Positions 45,129-56,010 of a stretch of DNA of 64,000 nt are shown here, piece by piece. The DNA lies in the NCBI RefSeq assembly GCF_910592395.1, contig NC_088309.1:17796599-17860598 (forward strand), read 5' to 3'. Position 1 is the stretch's first letter. Every line of letters starts with the position of its first letter. The notes beneath the pieces are model-generated. The model made no database searches. It saw only the letters and a list, made by a program, of their open reading frames with translations, and was not told the origin of the DNA. Origin of the DNA: Lineus longissimus (lineage: Eukaryota > Nemertea > Pilidiophora > Heteronemertea > Lineidae). The translations under genes were made by a program, and so were the position numbers.

Positions 45129-48100
45129 ATGGACGCAGCACAATATCAATACAGGAAGTCTGTGTTGGCAGGTTTGTTGATTCTCCTCAATTCGAATCGG
45201 CAGGTGCTTCAGCTTCCCTTTACACCGTATCTTCTCACGAGAAGTCTCTCCTTCACCGGCCTCACCACCACTAAGAGAGATCTTAGCACTTCAGGAGGGA
45301 AGGGACAGCGGTCTGTCACACTTGAAGATGTCAAGGCACTTCCGGTAAGCAGGATTTGTGAAATCTGAATTAATTGTTTATTTAATCGGCGTCTTAAACT
45401 TTTTCATCCTATCTGGATATCCACTCGTTAATGGTAAAGGTCAGGGCCAGAGATCCCGCACTTTGACACAGTAGGGGTGAAGCTATCCGTACCCCTGAAC
45501 AAGTAACAAACTGCTTTGCAACATGCATTATCTGTCTTACCAGTGGCTACGTTTGTGAAAATCTTTGCCTTCATTGCTTCCCTGTCAGGAGACAGGATTA
45601 CCATATGTTCACTACAGTTGTTTCTCTCATTAGATTATCAAACAAATTTGTTTCCCATTAGCGCTAATTCTTAAATCGAAAGCATTGTGTGGCCTAAAGT
45701 TCAAGTTCGCAGAGATCCTGGTATGAATTTGTCCCTCTTTTTTAGGCGGGCGTCCCAATAATTGTTCCAGGACGGGTCAGAAACAATCTCGTTGAACCGA
45801 TACCATTTTCTCAGATTCCTGGTCCAAAAGGATGGCCAGTAATAGGAACCCTTTTTGAATATTTCAAACCCGGCGGCTTCCGTTTCAACAAAATGTTCGA
45901 GGTAAGTAACATTTCTTTCTCAAACTTTAAATCATTTCAGAGGTCCAAAATATATTTCATGTCGTCTTGTTAGTGATTCTGTTCTGAAGTTCCACTTTAG
46001 TTAAACTAGAAGTACTGCTGTCCACTAGAAAGTAATTTGCGTTATTACATTGGAGAATCAGCACCACATTTCCCGAGGCCATCCCTGGTTGGCTCAGTTC
46101 AAGGCAGGATTTCCTGGAAATGTCCCTCATCCCTATTCCCGAGGTCATTTCGCAACGAGCCGAATCGAAGCATGCCCTCGAAAAATGTGGTGCTGATCCT
46201 TGAGGGTGGTTGTGAAAAAACGAAATAGTACTGCTTTTAAAAAGCACCTGCCAGTGCTTCTTCTTCTTCTGTGCGTTCGACTGGTCAAACCTTTACATTG
46301 TTGGTCCTCAAGAACGTGGTAGTGTGACGCAAATCTGCCTCTGTTCCCCAGAGATTTTCTTTGAGGAATGTGGACTCCGGCCAGGCCACCGCTCGGTTGG
46401 TAATCAGAGGACATTCCTCCTGAACGTGTTCTGCCGTCTGCTCAGAGAAACTGCATTCACAGATGACAGATTCACACAGGCCCAGTTTTCGTAGATGCTT
46501 TTTAAGGCGACAGTGTCCAGTTCTGAGACGGAAGACGGTCACTTGTTGTTCACTGCCAGTGAAATATGATTTGGATACTGTAACCTCTCCTTTGTGTATA
46601 GGCTTACGAGGCAAGAGCGAAGGAATACGGACCCATCTACAGGGAACAAATCGGGCCTATCGTGACGGTTGTCATCAGCGATCCGGAGGAGTACAACAAA
46701 GTCCTTCGGAACGAAAGCAAGTACCCCCACAGGATTGAGCTGGAGCCTTTGAAGTATTACCGGCGGAGTCATGGAATGGGCTTGGGAGTAGTCAATTCGT
46801 AAGTATACAATAAGTTAAGCGCTTTTTTTCAAGAAACTATCCAACACGTACAAATTGGTGCCTTTAGATGGACGGACTGTCTGAATTAGATAATCATGGT
46901 ACACGTGGTCCCCTATAGGTAACCACTTTTACCAATTCGATTGAATACTGTTACAATTTCCATTAAAATACTTGTAATATAGTTGACTTTCGAACAAAAT
47001 GAGACGGAGATATACTGTTGTTAAATAAATACAAGATTTTTTGCTTAAGGAGTAATAGTTTCTTTTTGGCTATGCTTTACCTGACCGACAACTCTAAGTG
47101 AGATCCGAAAATTTTGGTACTTCTCACAATAATTATGGCGTAACGTTGCTAACCTTGTCTAAACGCTTAGGCAATGAAGGCGGCATCATAAGCCGAAAGC
47201 TGTCTTGAAAGGTACGAATAGGAAGACGAAATCCATGAATCCCGCAGCTTGAATTAATGGACAAACTGGTGGTTGCCAACAGGAATAGACGCCCTCATAG
47301 TGCTGATCTACAATCTACCAATCAATTCATGGAAGAAGATCATCCTTTGCCCTTTTAAAAGGGCAAATGATGATCAGAGTTAAAAACTCCTCGGTGTTGG
47401 AGTAATCTGAGTGGGCCAGGTATACCATCGCAGGAAACTTGCAGATTGGAAACGGCTGATATCTTGCCGTGGGCCGAAATCATACCAATGATTGAACATG
47501 CATCAACGCTTCTTTTTCTAGACAAGGCTTAGACTGGTACAAACAGCGCACCATCTTGAGTAAGAAGATGCTGAGACCGCCAGAAGTGATCTTGTTCTGT
47601 GACCACATGGACGAGGTGGCCGATGACTTCTTGAACAGGTTGTCAGCGGTGAGGGCAAAGGATGGTTCAATGCCTGACATGGAGCATGAGATATTCAAAT
47701 GGGCTTTCGAATGTAAGAGGGCTGTCGGATGAGTAGCACGAGCCTTATCTTCACATCCTAGTACACCAGTGTCAGTGTCAGATGCATGCTCCTCCCTTCC
47801 CTGCGATAATACGTGTGTGTGGGGATGGTGGGGGAGGTTACCGAGGGAAAGACCCTGGAATTCAGGATCTCTCCTCAATCATGTATACCTCTTATTAATT
47901 ATTATCAAGAGTTTGAGATATGCTATGGGTAGACGCTAGCCGGCTGAAGGTCGCCATGCGTAGGCCTACGTGCCCGTGCAGGAATTAGCATGGCGATTTC
48001 CTAGTCATTCTACATATATTCGCTTGAGACAAGCCATTAGAAGTCATCCTTGATTAACAAAAAATGAGCTGGTTCTCCTTTCATTCAAGCAATCGGTACT

Positions 48101-51100
48101 TTCCTGTTCGAGGACAGAATTGGCTGCTACGACACCCCGCCGTCCGAGCTGGCTAACCAGTTTATCATCAACCTCCTGGGCTTCTTCAAGCTAATGCAGC
48201 CCCTAATGTACAACATGCCGTTCTACAAGATCTACCCAACAAAGAAATGGAGGGAATTCAGCACATATTTTGGCAAGCTCATTGACATTGGACAGGAACT
48301 CGTTGACAAGGCAAGAATTTCGTTCTTCGGCGAATTCATCGCATATTCAATAATTCAGATTTAAAAAACAAAGAACCGTGTTCTTTGCCTGGCTGCAAAG
48401 TGACTGATAAGTGTGAGTTTGTTAGTTGGCACTTGCCAGTGCCGAGTGCCGAGTACCTTTTTTCACGATCATTCACTTTCGATTAGCACGTCCTGAAAAT
48501 GGCATCTTAAAGTTATCATAAAAACTGTATTGGCAGTAGTTGTGGTAGTCGAATGTCTCTCCTCAGCCGCAATCAGTCCTTCCTGTTCATCGATTTTATT
48601 TCGGTGTATGTCATACACTAGGGAGTTTTTGCAAAACCTTCGAAATGCCCATCCAAATTGTTCGACCGCCTGATAACGATGCCGAAGAATGGAATAGGTT
48701 TTCGCGTTGGCGTTTCGGGGGCTTTGTGAATTAACTCCCTATTTCCAGAATTCTGCTCGAAACAGCTCCATTACTGTACCAGTGAATGTCAGGCCACATG
48801 CCCTTATGCAAAATACCTATAGCGCAACATAGCCAGTTCAAAAAGAGAAGAACCAGTCTTAGGTTTTAGATGATGTAAAAAATTAATACAAAAAGAAACC
48901 TACAAATTTAGCATGCATGACATGTACAGGCCCCAAGTATCCAAGTATCCATGCTCCAAGAGTTTTCGCAAATCGAACAATGGGACAGCCGTTCGCGTCG
49001 GCTTTCGGGGGATTTGCGAAAAGTCACTATTTTCTTTTGCAGAAGTATGACAGGCTAATCAACAACAAGAACCCGAGTGACGAGCGAACGGGTTTCCTTG
49101 AGTATATCCTGTCACAGAAAGAACTGACAAGGCGAGAGGCAAACCTCAGCGCTATAGAAATGATGACCGGAGGTGTCGAGACGGTAAGGTTGACCAGACC
49201 TGGGGAGGTTTTGCAAAGCCCCGAAAACGCCAACGCGAACGCCTCTCCCATTAATCGAGTTCCTGATCGCGATATCGAACAACGGGATGGGCGTACGCGA
49301 TGGCAATTCGGGCGATTTGCGTAAACTCACTAATCACGCCCTTATACCTAAAAAGAAGTGTCAGGGAAATCCGTATCACCACTTCTTTCAGAGCAGCTCT
49401 CTTTTGAGTCAGTTTTCTATAAAACGAGACATTCGCAATAGATCTTATATTTTAGGAGGTAAACATGCAAGGCGATATAAGAGTATATCCCATGCAACCC
49501 AAGCATAAGAAAGGGGTTTCGATGCAACAGCATTGTTGCCAACCCGGCGCTAGGGGAGTAATTCAATTACGATCACATGATGTATAATTTCCTGCCTGTA
49601 CCAATCGCGGTCGACAGAAGTGCGTCTGCATGCTATGTCTGCTAAAAATGCTGAGAAGGTGAGCGAATATTTGGTATGATTTGGAAAACGCCATATCGTT
49701 GACCACCAAAATAAGGTTCAAAACGACCTCTATCAAGTCACTGTCAATGTACCCTTGTTTTCTCTGCAGACCTCCAACTCTGTGCTCTGGACGCTGCTCT
49801 GCCTCGCACAGAATCCACGTGTCCAAGACCGGCTTTATCGTGAATCTCAAGCGGTGCTCAAGGGTGGGAGCCACATCGACAGCAAGAACATTCAACAAAT
49901 GAACTACGTGAAAGCATGCCTGAAGGAAGCGCTCAGGTACATGTAATTATAATTACATGACTCTAAGCAAAGAAAGATACTCAATATCATCCGAGCGCGG
50001 GAACTCTTTTTCCAAATATCTAGTTTCGTAATGTGCTTTCCCGCACGCTTCTTATCAGTACAGTCATTTACGTCGGATGCTTTCAAATCTCAGTTTTAGC
50101 TTTTGTATTATGCAGCAGCAAGAGAAAACGAGTCTCAGCAACTTCGAGTTGAACATGTCATAAAATTGTTCTTTCATCGGTAAAATGTCGGTTGTATATT
50201 TTGGAACATTCATCAACATGTAACCGACCATAGTTGACATTGTGCCTTGCAACTTCTCCATACATGTCCCCTTCTTTTTGCACAGTTGACTTTATGACCA
50301 ACTCGCGACTTCCCCATGCACGCCCCCCTCTACTTTTTTGCTCATACAGTCGGAAATTGACCACTTCGTTACTTCTCCATACAGGTCCTCTACTTTTTGC
50401 TCAGTCGACCACCTCGCGATTTGTCCGTACACGTCACCTACTTTTTGTTCAATTTGATGCTGTATTTGGCCAACTGCTGTGCAGTCGACTGATGATGATG
50501 ACCGTCTCGTCATTTCTCCGTACAAGAAATTCAGTTGTACTAGTCAACCTCCCACTTCTCCTAACACGTGTCCTTCTTTTTTGCTCAATTGACATTGTTC
50601 CTTGACCGTCAAACATTTCATGTTACAAGACTGGAACTTCAAGTCATATTTTCACCATCTCTTTCAGGCTCTATCCAATTACATTTGCCACCAGTCGAAT
50701 CTTACACGAAAACCTCGAGGTCGGCGGCTACGACATCCCGGCTGGGGTAAGTACGATCATCAGTAGGATTCTATTTGGCCCTTATACGTAACGCCACATT
50801 TTCTGAATTCCATGCAAAACAGCACAAGTTCACTGAGTTTGAAGCTCCATACTTGCTTATGCCGAAAGTTTTTCCGGACGTATTTTTGCTTCGTGACGAT
50901 CGGTGACATGGGCACGACCGTACTGCATGGTTCAATAAAACTCAGTCCTTTTCCTAAAACCTATTTAGGAACACAGCAATTTGACATGATAGAAATATTT
51001 CTAAGATTGCCAGCTGGTCAGTTCACCAAAATGACGCTCTGTTTCTTTCCAAGGTCCAGGTACAAGCCAATCTTTACTGCATGGGACGTGACCCCGAAAT

Positions 51101-52222
51101 CTTCCCAAGTCCACTGGAGTATCGGCCAGAAAGGTGGATGAAAGAGGGAGCCAAGGACTGCAAGGCACCTGCCTTGTCCAACTTAGTATGGGGGCACGGG
51201 GCCAGGATGTGTTTAGGTGAGGACGGTGTTCACGCCTTCAATACTTTACGATTCAGATATACCCTTAACTGCAATCAGAAAGTGTTTTGGGCCCAAGCAC
51301 CATTTTCCCGTCGTGATATTTAAACAAAGTCATTTTGGTTTTATGGCAATAGACTGGAAGCATGCTTACAAGCATCCTGGCACCAGTAGTTTTCAATATA
51401 CTCCGTCTCTCGATATTTTTGTATGCGAGGTAGGAGTATCAAAACTCTGAATCTCAGGGTGGCTTAGAAGTAATTCTGTCAGACACAATGAATGAAATTA
51501 TCTGATATATTTTACGATACGCGAGAGGAGTGAATCTTCCTATCCGAAGCCAAGACGGTTATGTGGATAGAATAATATCATATCTTGGTCTACGTGAATT
51601 CGACATCACTGTTACGATTAATTTTCTAAGGTCCTAAATGTGTCTGGTTTTGCTTTTTCAGGTCGGAGACTTGCTGAGCAGGAAATGTACATTCTTATCA
51701 CAAAGGTACAGTAGTCAAGAACTTATAGATGACGTATTGGGGGTAAAGATTTTCACCTATATACAGTTATATGACGTATTGATTGCCAACACGGGTTCAG
51801 TTCGTGCTGGCCAGATATTGCAGTCGTTCTATAAAAGTAGGCATCGTCAAAGATTTAATGACTGCAGTAAATAATATCGTTTTACTCGTACGGTGGTACC
51901 GTAACTATTTTTCCCAAGAAGACAGTTTTTAACACAATTCTACTATAAAAGTGGCTCTCTGTCAGATGGCCAATTCTAGCATGTTCTGACTTGTTTTCGC
52001 ATTCATTAGAATACAGGGTAGGAGCAGCGGACCTTATACAAGCCAGTGGCACTTGATAAATTGTAATTTAATGTCATTTGTCTCGTTGTCATTTCTCGAT
52101 TTGCCCTTCAGCTGAACCAGAAATTCCGCCTCGAGTATCACGGTGAACCTCCGGAGCCAGTTCTCAACACCGTTATGACTCCAGACAGGCCCCTCAACCT
52201 GAAGTTTATACCACGGCAGTAA
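45129..52222 (+). CDS. mitochondrial-clan cytochrome P450, eleven exons
   Basis: Exons 45129-45344, 45746-45901, 46602-46798, 47522-47712, 48090-48310, 49043-49183, 49770-49936, 50668-50746, 51054-51216, 51662-51705, 52112-52222 join to 561 codons. P450s are haem monooxygenases; this clan is imported into mitochondria and uses adrenodoxin. The first 60 residues are Arg/Ser/Thr-rich and hydrophobic without acidic clusters, fitting a presequence. Then IPGPKGWPVIGTL, WAFESIGTFLFEDRIGCY, the I-helix TGGVETTSN (residues 369-377), the K-helix ExxR (KEALR, Glu427-Arg430), YRPERW (480-484) and the haem loop WGHGARMCLG (Cys509). Trp replaces the usual Phe at the start of the haem signature. Intron 5 starts with GC instead of GT. 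Substrate unknown; steroid- or vitamin-D-type substrates are typical of the clan in vertebrates. Confidence 0.92.
46257..46566 (-). pseudogene. 3' fragment of a non-LTR retrotransposon in P450 intron 2
   Basis: The minus strand encodes FRLRTGHCRLKKHLRKLGL followed by a C-x-C...H...C pattern (CECSFSEQTAEHVQEECPL), the zinc-binding C-terminus common downstream of RNase H in I/Jockey-type and related ORF2 proteins. On that strand it ends with a (GAA)n tail near 46257-46270. Only this terminal fragment is present. It runs to within about 40 bp of the exon 3 acceptor. Confidence 0.65.
48621..48739. mobile_element. family-C palindromic MITE (P450 intron 5)
   Basis: 119 bp, GGGAGTTTTTGCAAAACCTT to AACTCCC, flanked by TA (48619-48620, 48740-48741). 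The halves mirror each other around 'gataacgatgccgaa'. No coding capacity. Confidence 0.8.
48959..49027. mobile_element. truncated family-C MITE next to the P450 exon 6 acceptor
   Basis: Begins 'agagttttcgcaaa', then jumps to 'tcgaacaatgggacagccg' and ends 'gatttgcgaaaagtcac' before TA. Its end is 15 bp from the start of exon 6 (49043), leaving only 'tattttcttttgcag' as the 3' splice region. Confidence 0.75.
49203..49330. mobile_element. family-C MITE next to the P450 exon 6 donor
   Basis: 128 bp: 'gggaggttttgcaaagcccc', 'cgaaaacgccaacgcgaacg', then mirrored 'gggatgggcgtacgcgatgg' and 'gcgtaaactcac', followed by TA. It starts 20 bp after the end of exon 6 (49183). Confidence 0.8.
50240..50610 (-). 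repeat. diverged minisatellite of about 55-60-bp units in P450 intron 7
   Basis: Five to six irregular units built on 'cttctccatacatgtcctct', 'actttttgctcagttgacca', 'ctcgcgac'. Read on the minus strand it gives recurring EQKVxDxYGE peptides. Strongly diverged, hence old. It lies between the exons ending 49936 and starting 50668. Confidence 0.65.
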
Positions 52223-52272
52223 TTCGCCCCTGACTGGTGCCTCTCCGGAACATTAAGGGTTTTACTGCATTA

Positions 52273-52399
52273 GTGAGTTTTCGCTAATGCCCCGAAACGC
52301 CAACCCGAAAGCCTATCTCATTGTTCGACATCGTGATCAGTTGCTCCAACAATGTGATAGGCTTTCGCGTTGGCGTTCAGGAGCTTTGCGAAAACTCAC
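52273..52399. mobile_element. full-length family-C MITE in the P450 3' UTR
   Basis: 127-bp near-perfect palindrome from GTGAGTTTTCGCTAATGCCC to its complement ending GCGAAAACTCAC; preceded by TA and followed by TT. It starts 50 bp after the stop codon and before the poly(A) signal at 52584, so it should be transcribed in the mRNA as a long hairpin. Confidence 0.85.
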
Positions 52400-52583
52400 T
52401 TCTGGGGCACAGACAAAAAAAGACGCTGATGTGATTTACGCGTTTATGCTGACTTGTTTACCTGTATGTTTTATGCTTATTCCCCCGAAAGAGCAAAGTG
52501 TCACTTGATCACCTTCTTGCATGTCATTTTTATTATGATGAAACGTGTTCATTAAAGTGAATGTAATTAAAACTGTTCGCTAC

Positions 52584-52589
52584 AATAAA
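52584..52589 (+). terminator. polyadenylation signal of the P450 gene
   Basis: AATAAA within 'acaataaaataaag', 362 bp after the stop. The convergent GPCR ends at 52709, so the two 3' ends are about 120 bp apart or overlap. Confidence 0.6.
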
Positions 52590-52708
52590 ATAAAGTAGGC
52601 CTATTAGAATAAAATAGTTTTGTTGTACCGTTGACGATTGATCTGTAGCAAGAATAAAACAAAATTTCACTTAGTAGAAATCCACGTTGGACTATTGGCA
52701 GAATACAT

Positions 52709-53698
52709 CTATTTGCAACTGAAAATGAGTTTTACTTCCTTCTTATAGAACGAAAGAGTTGACCCATAAATGATAAAATTTATGCAGAAGTTCGTGACGT
52801 AGATTTGCTGGCAGAACATGCCGTAGAGCTGGATTTGATTTATATACTCTCTGCTGTAGCCTCCGCCGAGAAGGGTGTCGTAGTAACTCCATACTGCGGC
52901 ACTGGGGACAGTGAAGACCACAAATAATGTCGAGACAGTCATAAGACTGATCATTGTCCGCTTGTCCTGCGCGGCCTTTGCCTGTTCCGTTACAGCTTCC
53001 ATATTCCGGTGGGAACGGCCAATGCCCACGAGTATAAAAATATTTACAAGAGTGATTGCTACACAGGGCAGAAATATCGTCAAAGTGTGATCAATTTGGA
53101 AAAATATTGTTAAAGCGAAGTCTTCCGAGTCGTCAGCAAAGCACATCATCGTGCCATTAAGGTCTGTGATTTCGCTTCTAAAGAACCAGTGGACGTTAAA
53201 GCCGAGAGAAACAATACATATGATAATTAGACAGATCTTTCGTTTCCTTGTCGTGATGTTTAAGCGTTTTAAAGGAAACCAAACGACGAAAAGACGTTCA
53301 ACTGAAAAAGTTACTATGATCCACGATGATATGTAAATGCATAATTGGTCCATGAAACTTATAAGCTTGCAGGCGACAATCGAGACCGTCAAAATGTCGA
53401 ATGTCTTTTCTCCGTTAGTGAGATAAGGGAAACCGGCGATGAGCCATTGAGGTATCCCTGTAAACAGAACGCATCCACTGTCCGCAACGGCGAGCAGACT
53501 GAGGTACTGCACCGTAGCGTCACGTCGCTTCCGACATCTTATGAAAACTGCTAAGGACAGCCCGTTACCGAAGAGTCCTAGAACAAGTAAAACGAGGGCA
53601 ATGTACCCTTGGAAGATGCCCATCGCTTGCTCGAGGATGACATTCTTTCCTTCCGCAGGATTTTTGGTAACCATTGTGATCTGGAGCAGTTGATGCAA
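52709..53698 (-). CDS. rhodopsin-family (class A) peptide-type GPCR, orphan
   Basis: An intronless 329-codon frame with seven hydrophobic segments at about 28-53, 62-86, 105-130, 150-172, 195-226, 250-272 and 288-314. Family marks: GN in TM1 (Gly44-Asn45), LAVAD in TM2 (Asp73), Cys110 in TM3 paired with Cys186 in the second extracellular loop, VERL at the TM3 end (in place of DRY), VVWFPLKR after it, Pro211 in TM5, FTVP in TM6 and NFIIY in place of NPxxY in TM7. Asn181 (NGT) is a possible glycosylation site, though it sits in a loop. The C-tail is very short (about 15 residues). It resembles lineage-expanded invertebrate peptide or orphan receptors; the ligand cannot be inferred. Met9 is an alternative start. 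Confidence 0.85.
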   Translation of the reverse strand: MHQLLQITMVTKNPAEGKNVILEQAMGIFQGYIALVLLVLGLFGNGLSLAVFIRCRKRRDATVQYLSLLAVADSGCVLFTGIPQWLIAGFPYLTNGEKTFDILTVSIVACKLISFMDQLCIYISSWIIVTFSVERLFVVWFPLKRLNITTRKRKICLIIICIVSLGFNVHWFFRSEITDLNGTMMCFADDSEDFALTIFFQIDHTLTIFLPCVAITLVNIFILVGIGRSHRNMEAVTEQAKAAQDKRTMISLMTVSTLFVVFTVPSAAVWSYYDTLLGGGYSREYINQIQLYGMFCQQIYVTNFCINFIIYGSTLSFYKKEVKLIFSCK

Positions 53699-54447
53699 TG
53701 TAGATGTAGCTTTTGACGTGACTATTGCAGCACTTTTAGAAAAGACTTAAAAAACTTACAATTACTGTTGACAGTTGACACTGAATGTTTTGCGTCCTGG
53801 TAGTGGTACGTTGTTCTTAAAATCTCCTTTGATATATATGTTGGTTCAGTTGGTGTGAGCATCTGATTGCTTTCACGAACCACATTCCAGTCGATATATC
53901 TCTGTAGGCCTACCTATAAGGCATTCGATGCAAATTCAAGAATCATGACCTTTATAGTCATGTCCTCCTCGATGAACCGCGGGCAGAGAACCCAATGGTC
54001 ATGCCATCGCTTCTGTTTAAAAGTCCAGGCACTTGGTCTAAATTTGTCTTTCGAGTTTTTGATGTAGTACATGAATCGTCTATTTTCGATCAATCGATTT
54101 ATTATTCAAAACATTTTTTTCTTCATATTCACAAGGAAATACCAGAAATAGAGACGGACGTCTAATAGATGTACAATGTACATACATTGGGCAATCCATG
54201 GCCGTTGTATTATATCCAAGTCTATCGTTCGATATCTTGCTTAACCATTATGCTGTTTTGCCCCTTTACTTCGCATTTAAAAGAATTCAGGCCTAGCCAA
54301 ATGCAGGGTCTATTGTCTTTAAACAGAGCCCGCTCGCACCTAGGCCTAAATTCCAAATGTTCAACTGTCTTATCAAAGGTTATCTTATAAAGCTTATCTC
54401 AGGGCAAATATCATGATAACATCGAGCCCATTCGAACAGCTTTCATA
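53699..54447. other. no gene recognised (GPCR 5' flank)
   Basis: AT-rich unique DNA upstream of the minus-strand GPCR. No clear TATA box or exon. Confidence 0.45.
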
Positions 54448-54892
54448 AGCCCGCAGCACACTAACTTTGGCGACAAGGAGCGTTCGGCTGACGCCTCTCG
54501 ACGCCAAAGTTCGCGGCCAGTGGATCCCGGTCAGAGCACACCTGCCCAGAATTGGCGTCCAGTAGCGTCTTTTCCGCCACTTTAACCCATCCTGGGCCAT
54601 GCAGCGCGAAATCATGTGACATCAAGACGCAAGCTGATTGGCCATAGCCTCGCCGCCGACGCCAACTCAGGCGGCAATCCGTAGCACACCTGGCTTCTTC
54701 TTGCGTTCAAATGCGGTGACACGCGTCAAAAATCAAACATGTTAGATATTTGGCGTTTAGTTGCGGCAAGTGGCGGCAAGTCGCGTTCGCCGACGCCGTT
54801 CGTAGCAGATTAGGGATTTTTCAGGCGTTCAGGACTCTTGCGGCAAAAAACGCCAGTGAACGCCGAAGTTGGCGGCTAGTGTGCTGCGGGCT
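54448..54892. mobile_element. 445-bp GC-rich TIR element
   Basis: The ends AGCCCGCAGCACACTA and its complement TAGTGTGCTGCGGGCT are exact; the similarity continues as 'actttggcg' against 'cgccgaagtt'. The GC-rich interior repeats 'ggcgtc/gacgcc' and 'gtagcacac' words. TA or TAG near each end is ambiguous, so the target duplication is unresolved. No ORF of note. Confidence 0.8.
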
Positions 54893-55053
54893 CTAGGGGT
54901 CGATAGGCCAACCAGCAAGGGCAATGATCGATTATGGGCGGACTGACACGTTCTCTGTTTGCGGGTTCCCCACCCTTTCCCTTCAAAGCAAGCAGTCCAG
55001 AACCTGCTACTTCGATTGGTTTGTTGTTTAGATTTACATATATGATATATATA

Positions 55054-55411
55054 GATCAGCGGCGTAGTGGTTAGAGCACCGGGCTCATAATCAGGAGGTC
55101 GTGGGTTCGATTCTCGGAAGGGTCACTGCTGTTTCGTCTTTGTGTCTTTGAGCAAGGCATTTAACCCTACTTGCTTCTCTCCACCCAGGAGAAAATGGGT
55201 ACCTAGCTGGCAGAGTTGGCACACTCAGTATGAATGTTAGTCCTGAGCGCTGTATAGCTGCAGCTCGGACCTGTAATACTCCCAGAGAGTAGAGCTTGAA
55301 GAACCAAGAATGTACAGGCCAACAGTTAGGGGTAATAATGTGAAGCGCTTTGAGCGACTGAAACCAGTTGGATTTAGCGCCATATAAGTCTCATAATTAT
55401 TAATTATTATA
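55054..55411 (+). mobile_element. tRNA-derived SINE with LINE-like tail
   Basis: The head 'cggcgtagtggttagagcac' and 'gtgggttcgattctcgg' are the A and B boxes of an internal RNA polymerase III promoter. The intervening 'ctcataa' is a CAT (Met-type) anticodon loop. A core segment follows with 'tttgagcaaggcatttaacc' and 'gagaaaatgggtacc'. The 3' end 'gatttagcgccatataagtc' runs into (ATT)n. The head lacks a 3' acceptor arm, so it is not a functional tRNA. Confidence 0.85.
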
Positions 55412-55949
55412 TACCTTACTCGCATATTGTAATCAGTTTGCAAATACCAGTAGGCCAAAAAAATTTTGGGGGGGGGGTTGGGGGCACCCACACTTTCTAT
55501 ATTCCTACAAAATCCAGAAAAGGATGTATTGATTCCACCAGAATATTTGATTTTTTGACTAAAATTGATGTTTAAAGGCTTACTGGCAAGACACCGGCCG
55601 TTATTGAGTCATGATCATGGCGGAAAGGTGCGCGAGCACTGACAAAACGTTTTATCGCATGATTTCCACGTAGTCGCTATTTTAAGATTGGGTCATATCA
55701 AAGATTTTTGTCGACTGTTGAATGTAAAGGTCGTGATCCAAATCCAAAATGTAGACCAGTGTGTCTATCAAGCGCAAAAAAAATATATTTTATGATATAG
55801 GCCTATAATAGTACTGTATAACGTACTGCCGATGCATAACAGCGGATTATCATTTTTTTGTTATAAAGCCATAGTCTCGGAATCGCTTCGACAACGACAG
55901 CCTGGAAAAGGAAAGTCAGCCTAAAGACCTACATATAGCCTTGTCCTAA

Positions 55950-56010
55950 AGCCTTGTCATTACTAGCATTCCTACTTGAGTCCGTGGAAGAAAGGAAAAC
56001 ATCTCAACGG
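55950..56010 (+). other. possible 5' UTR exon of the BTB-kelch gene
   Basis: A good splice donor 'acgg|gtaaga' ends at 56010. The next good acceptor (tgttttacag) is at 56331-56340, just before the kelch-gene initiator. The upstream limit and TSS are unknown. Confidence 0.3.

Noticed and set aside
53699-54390. Short plus-strand ORFs as GPCR-linked exons
   Set aside because: They do not join to any frame and have no motif.
55060-55125. tRNA-Met gene
   Set aside because: A and B boxes and a CAT anticodon loop are present, but there is no paired acceptor stem and the sequence continues into a SINE body and an ATT tail.
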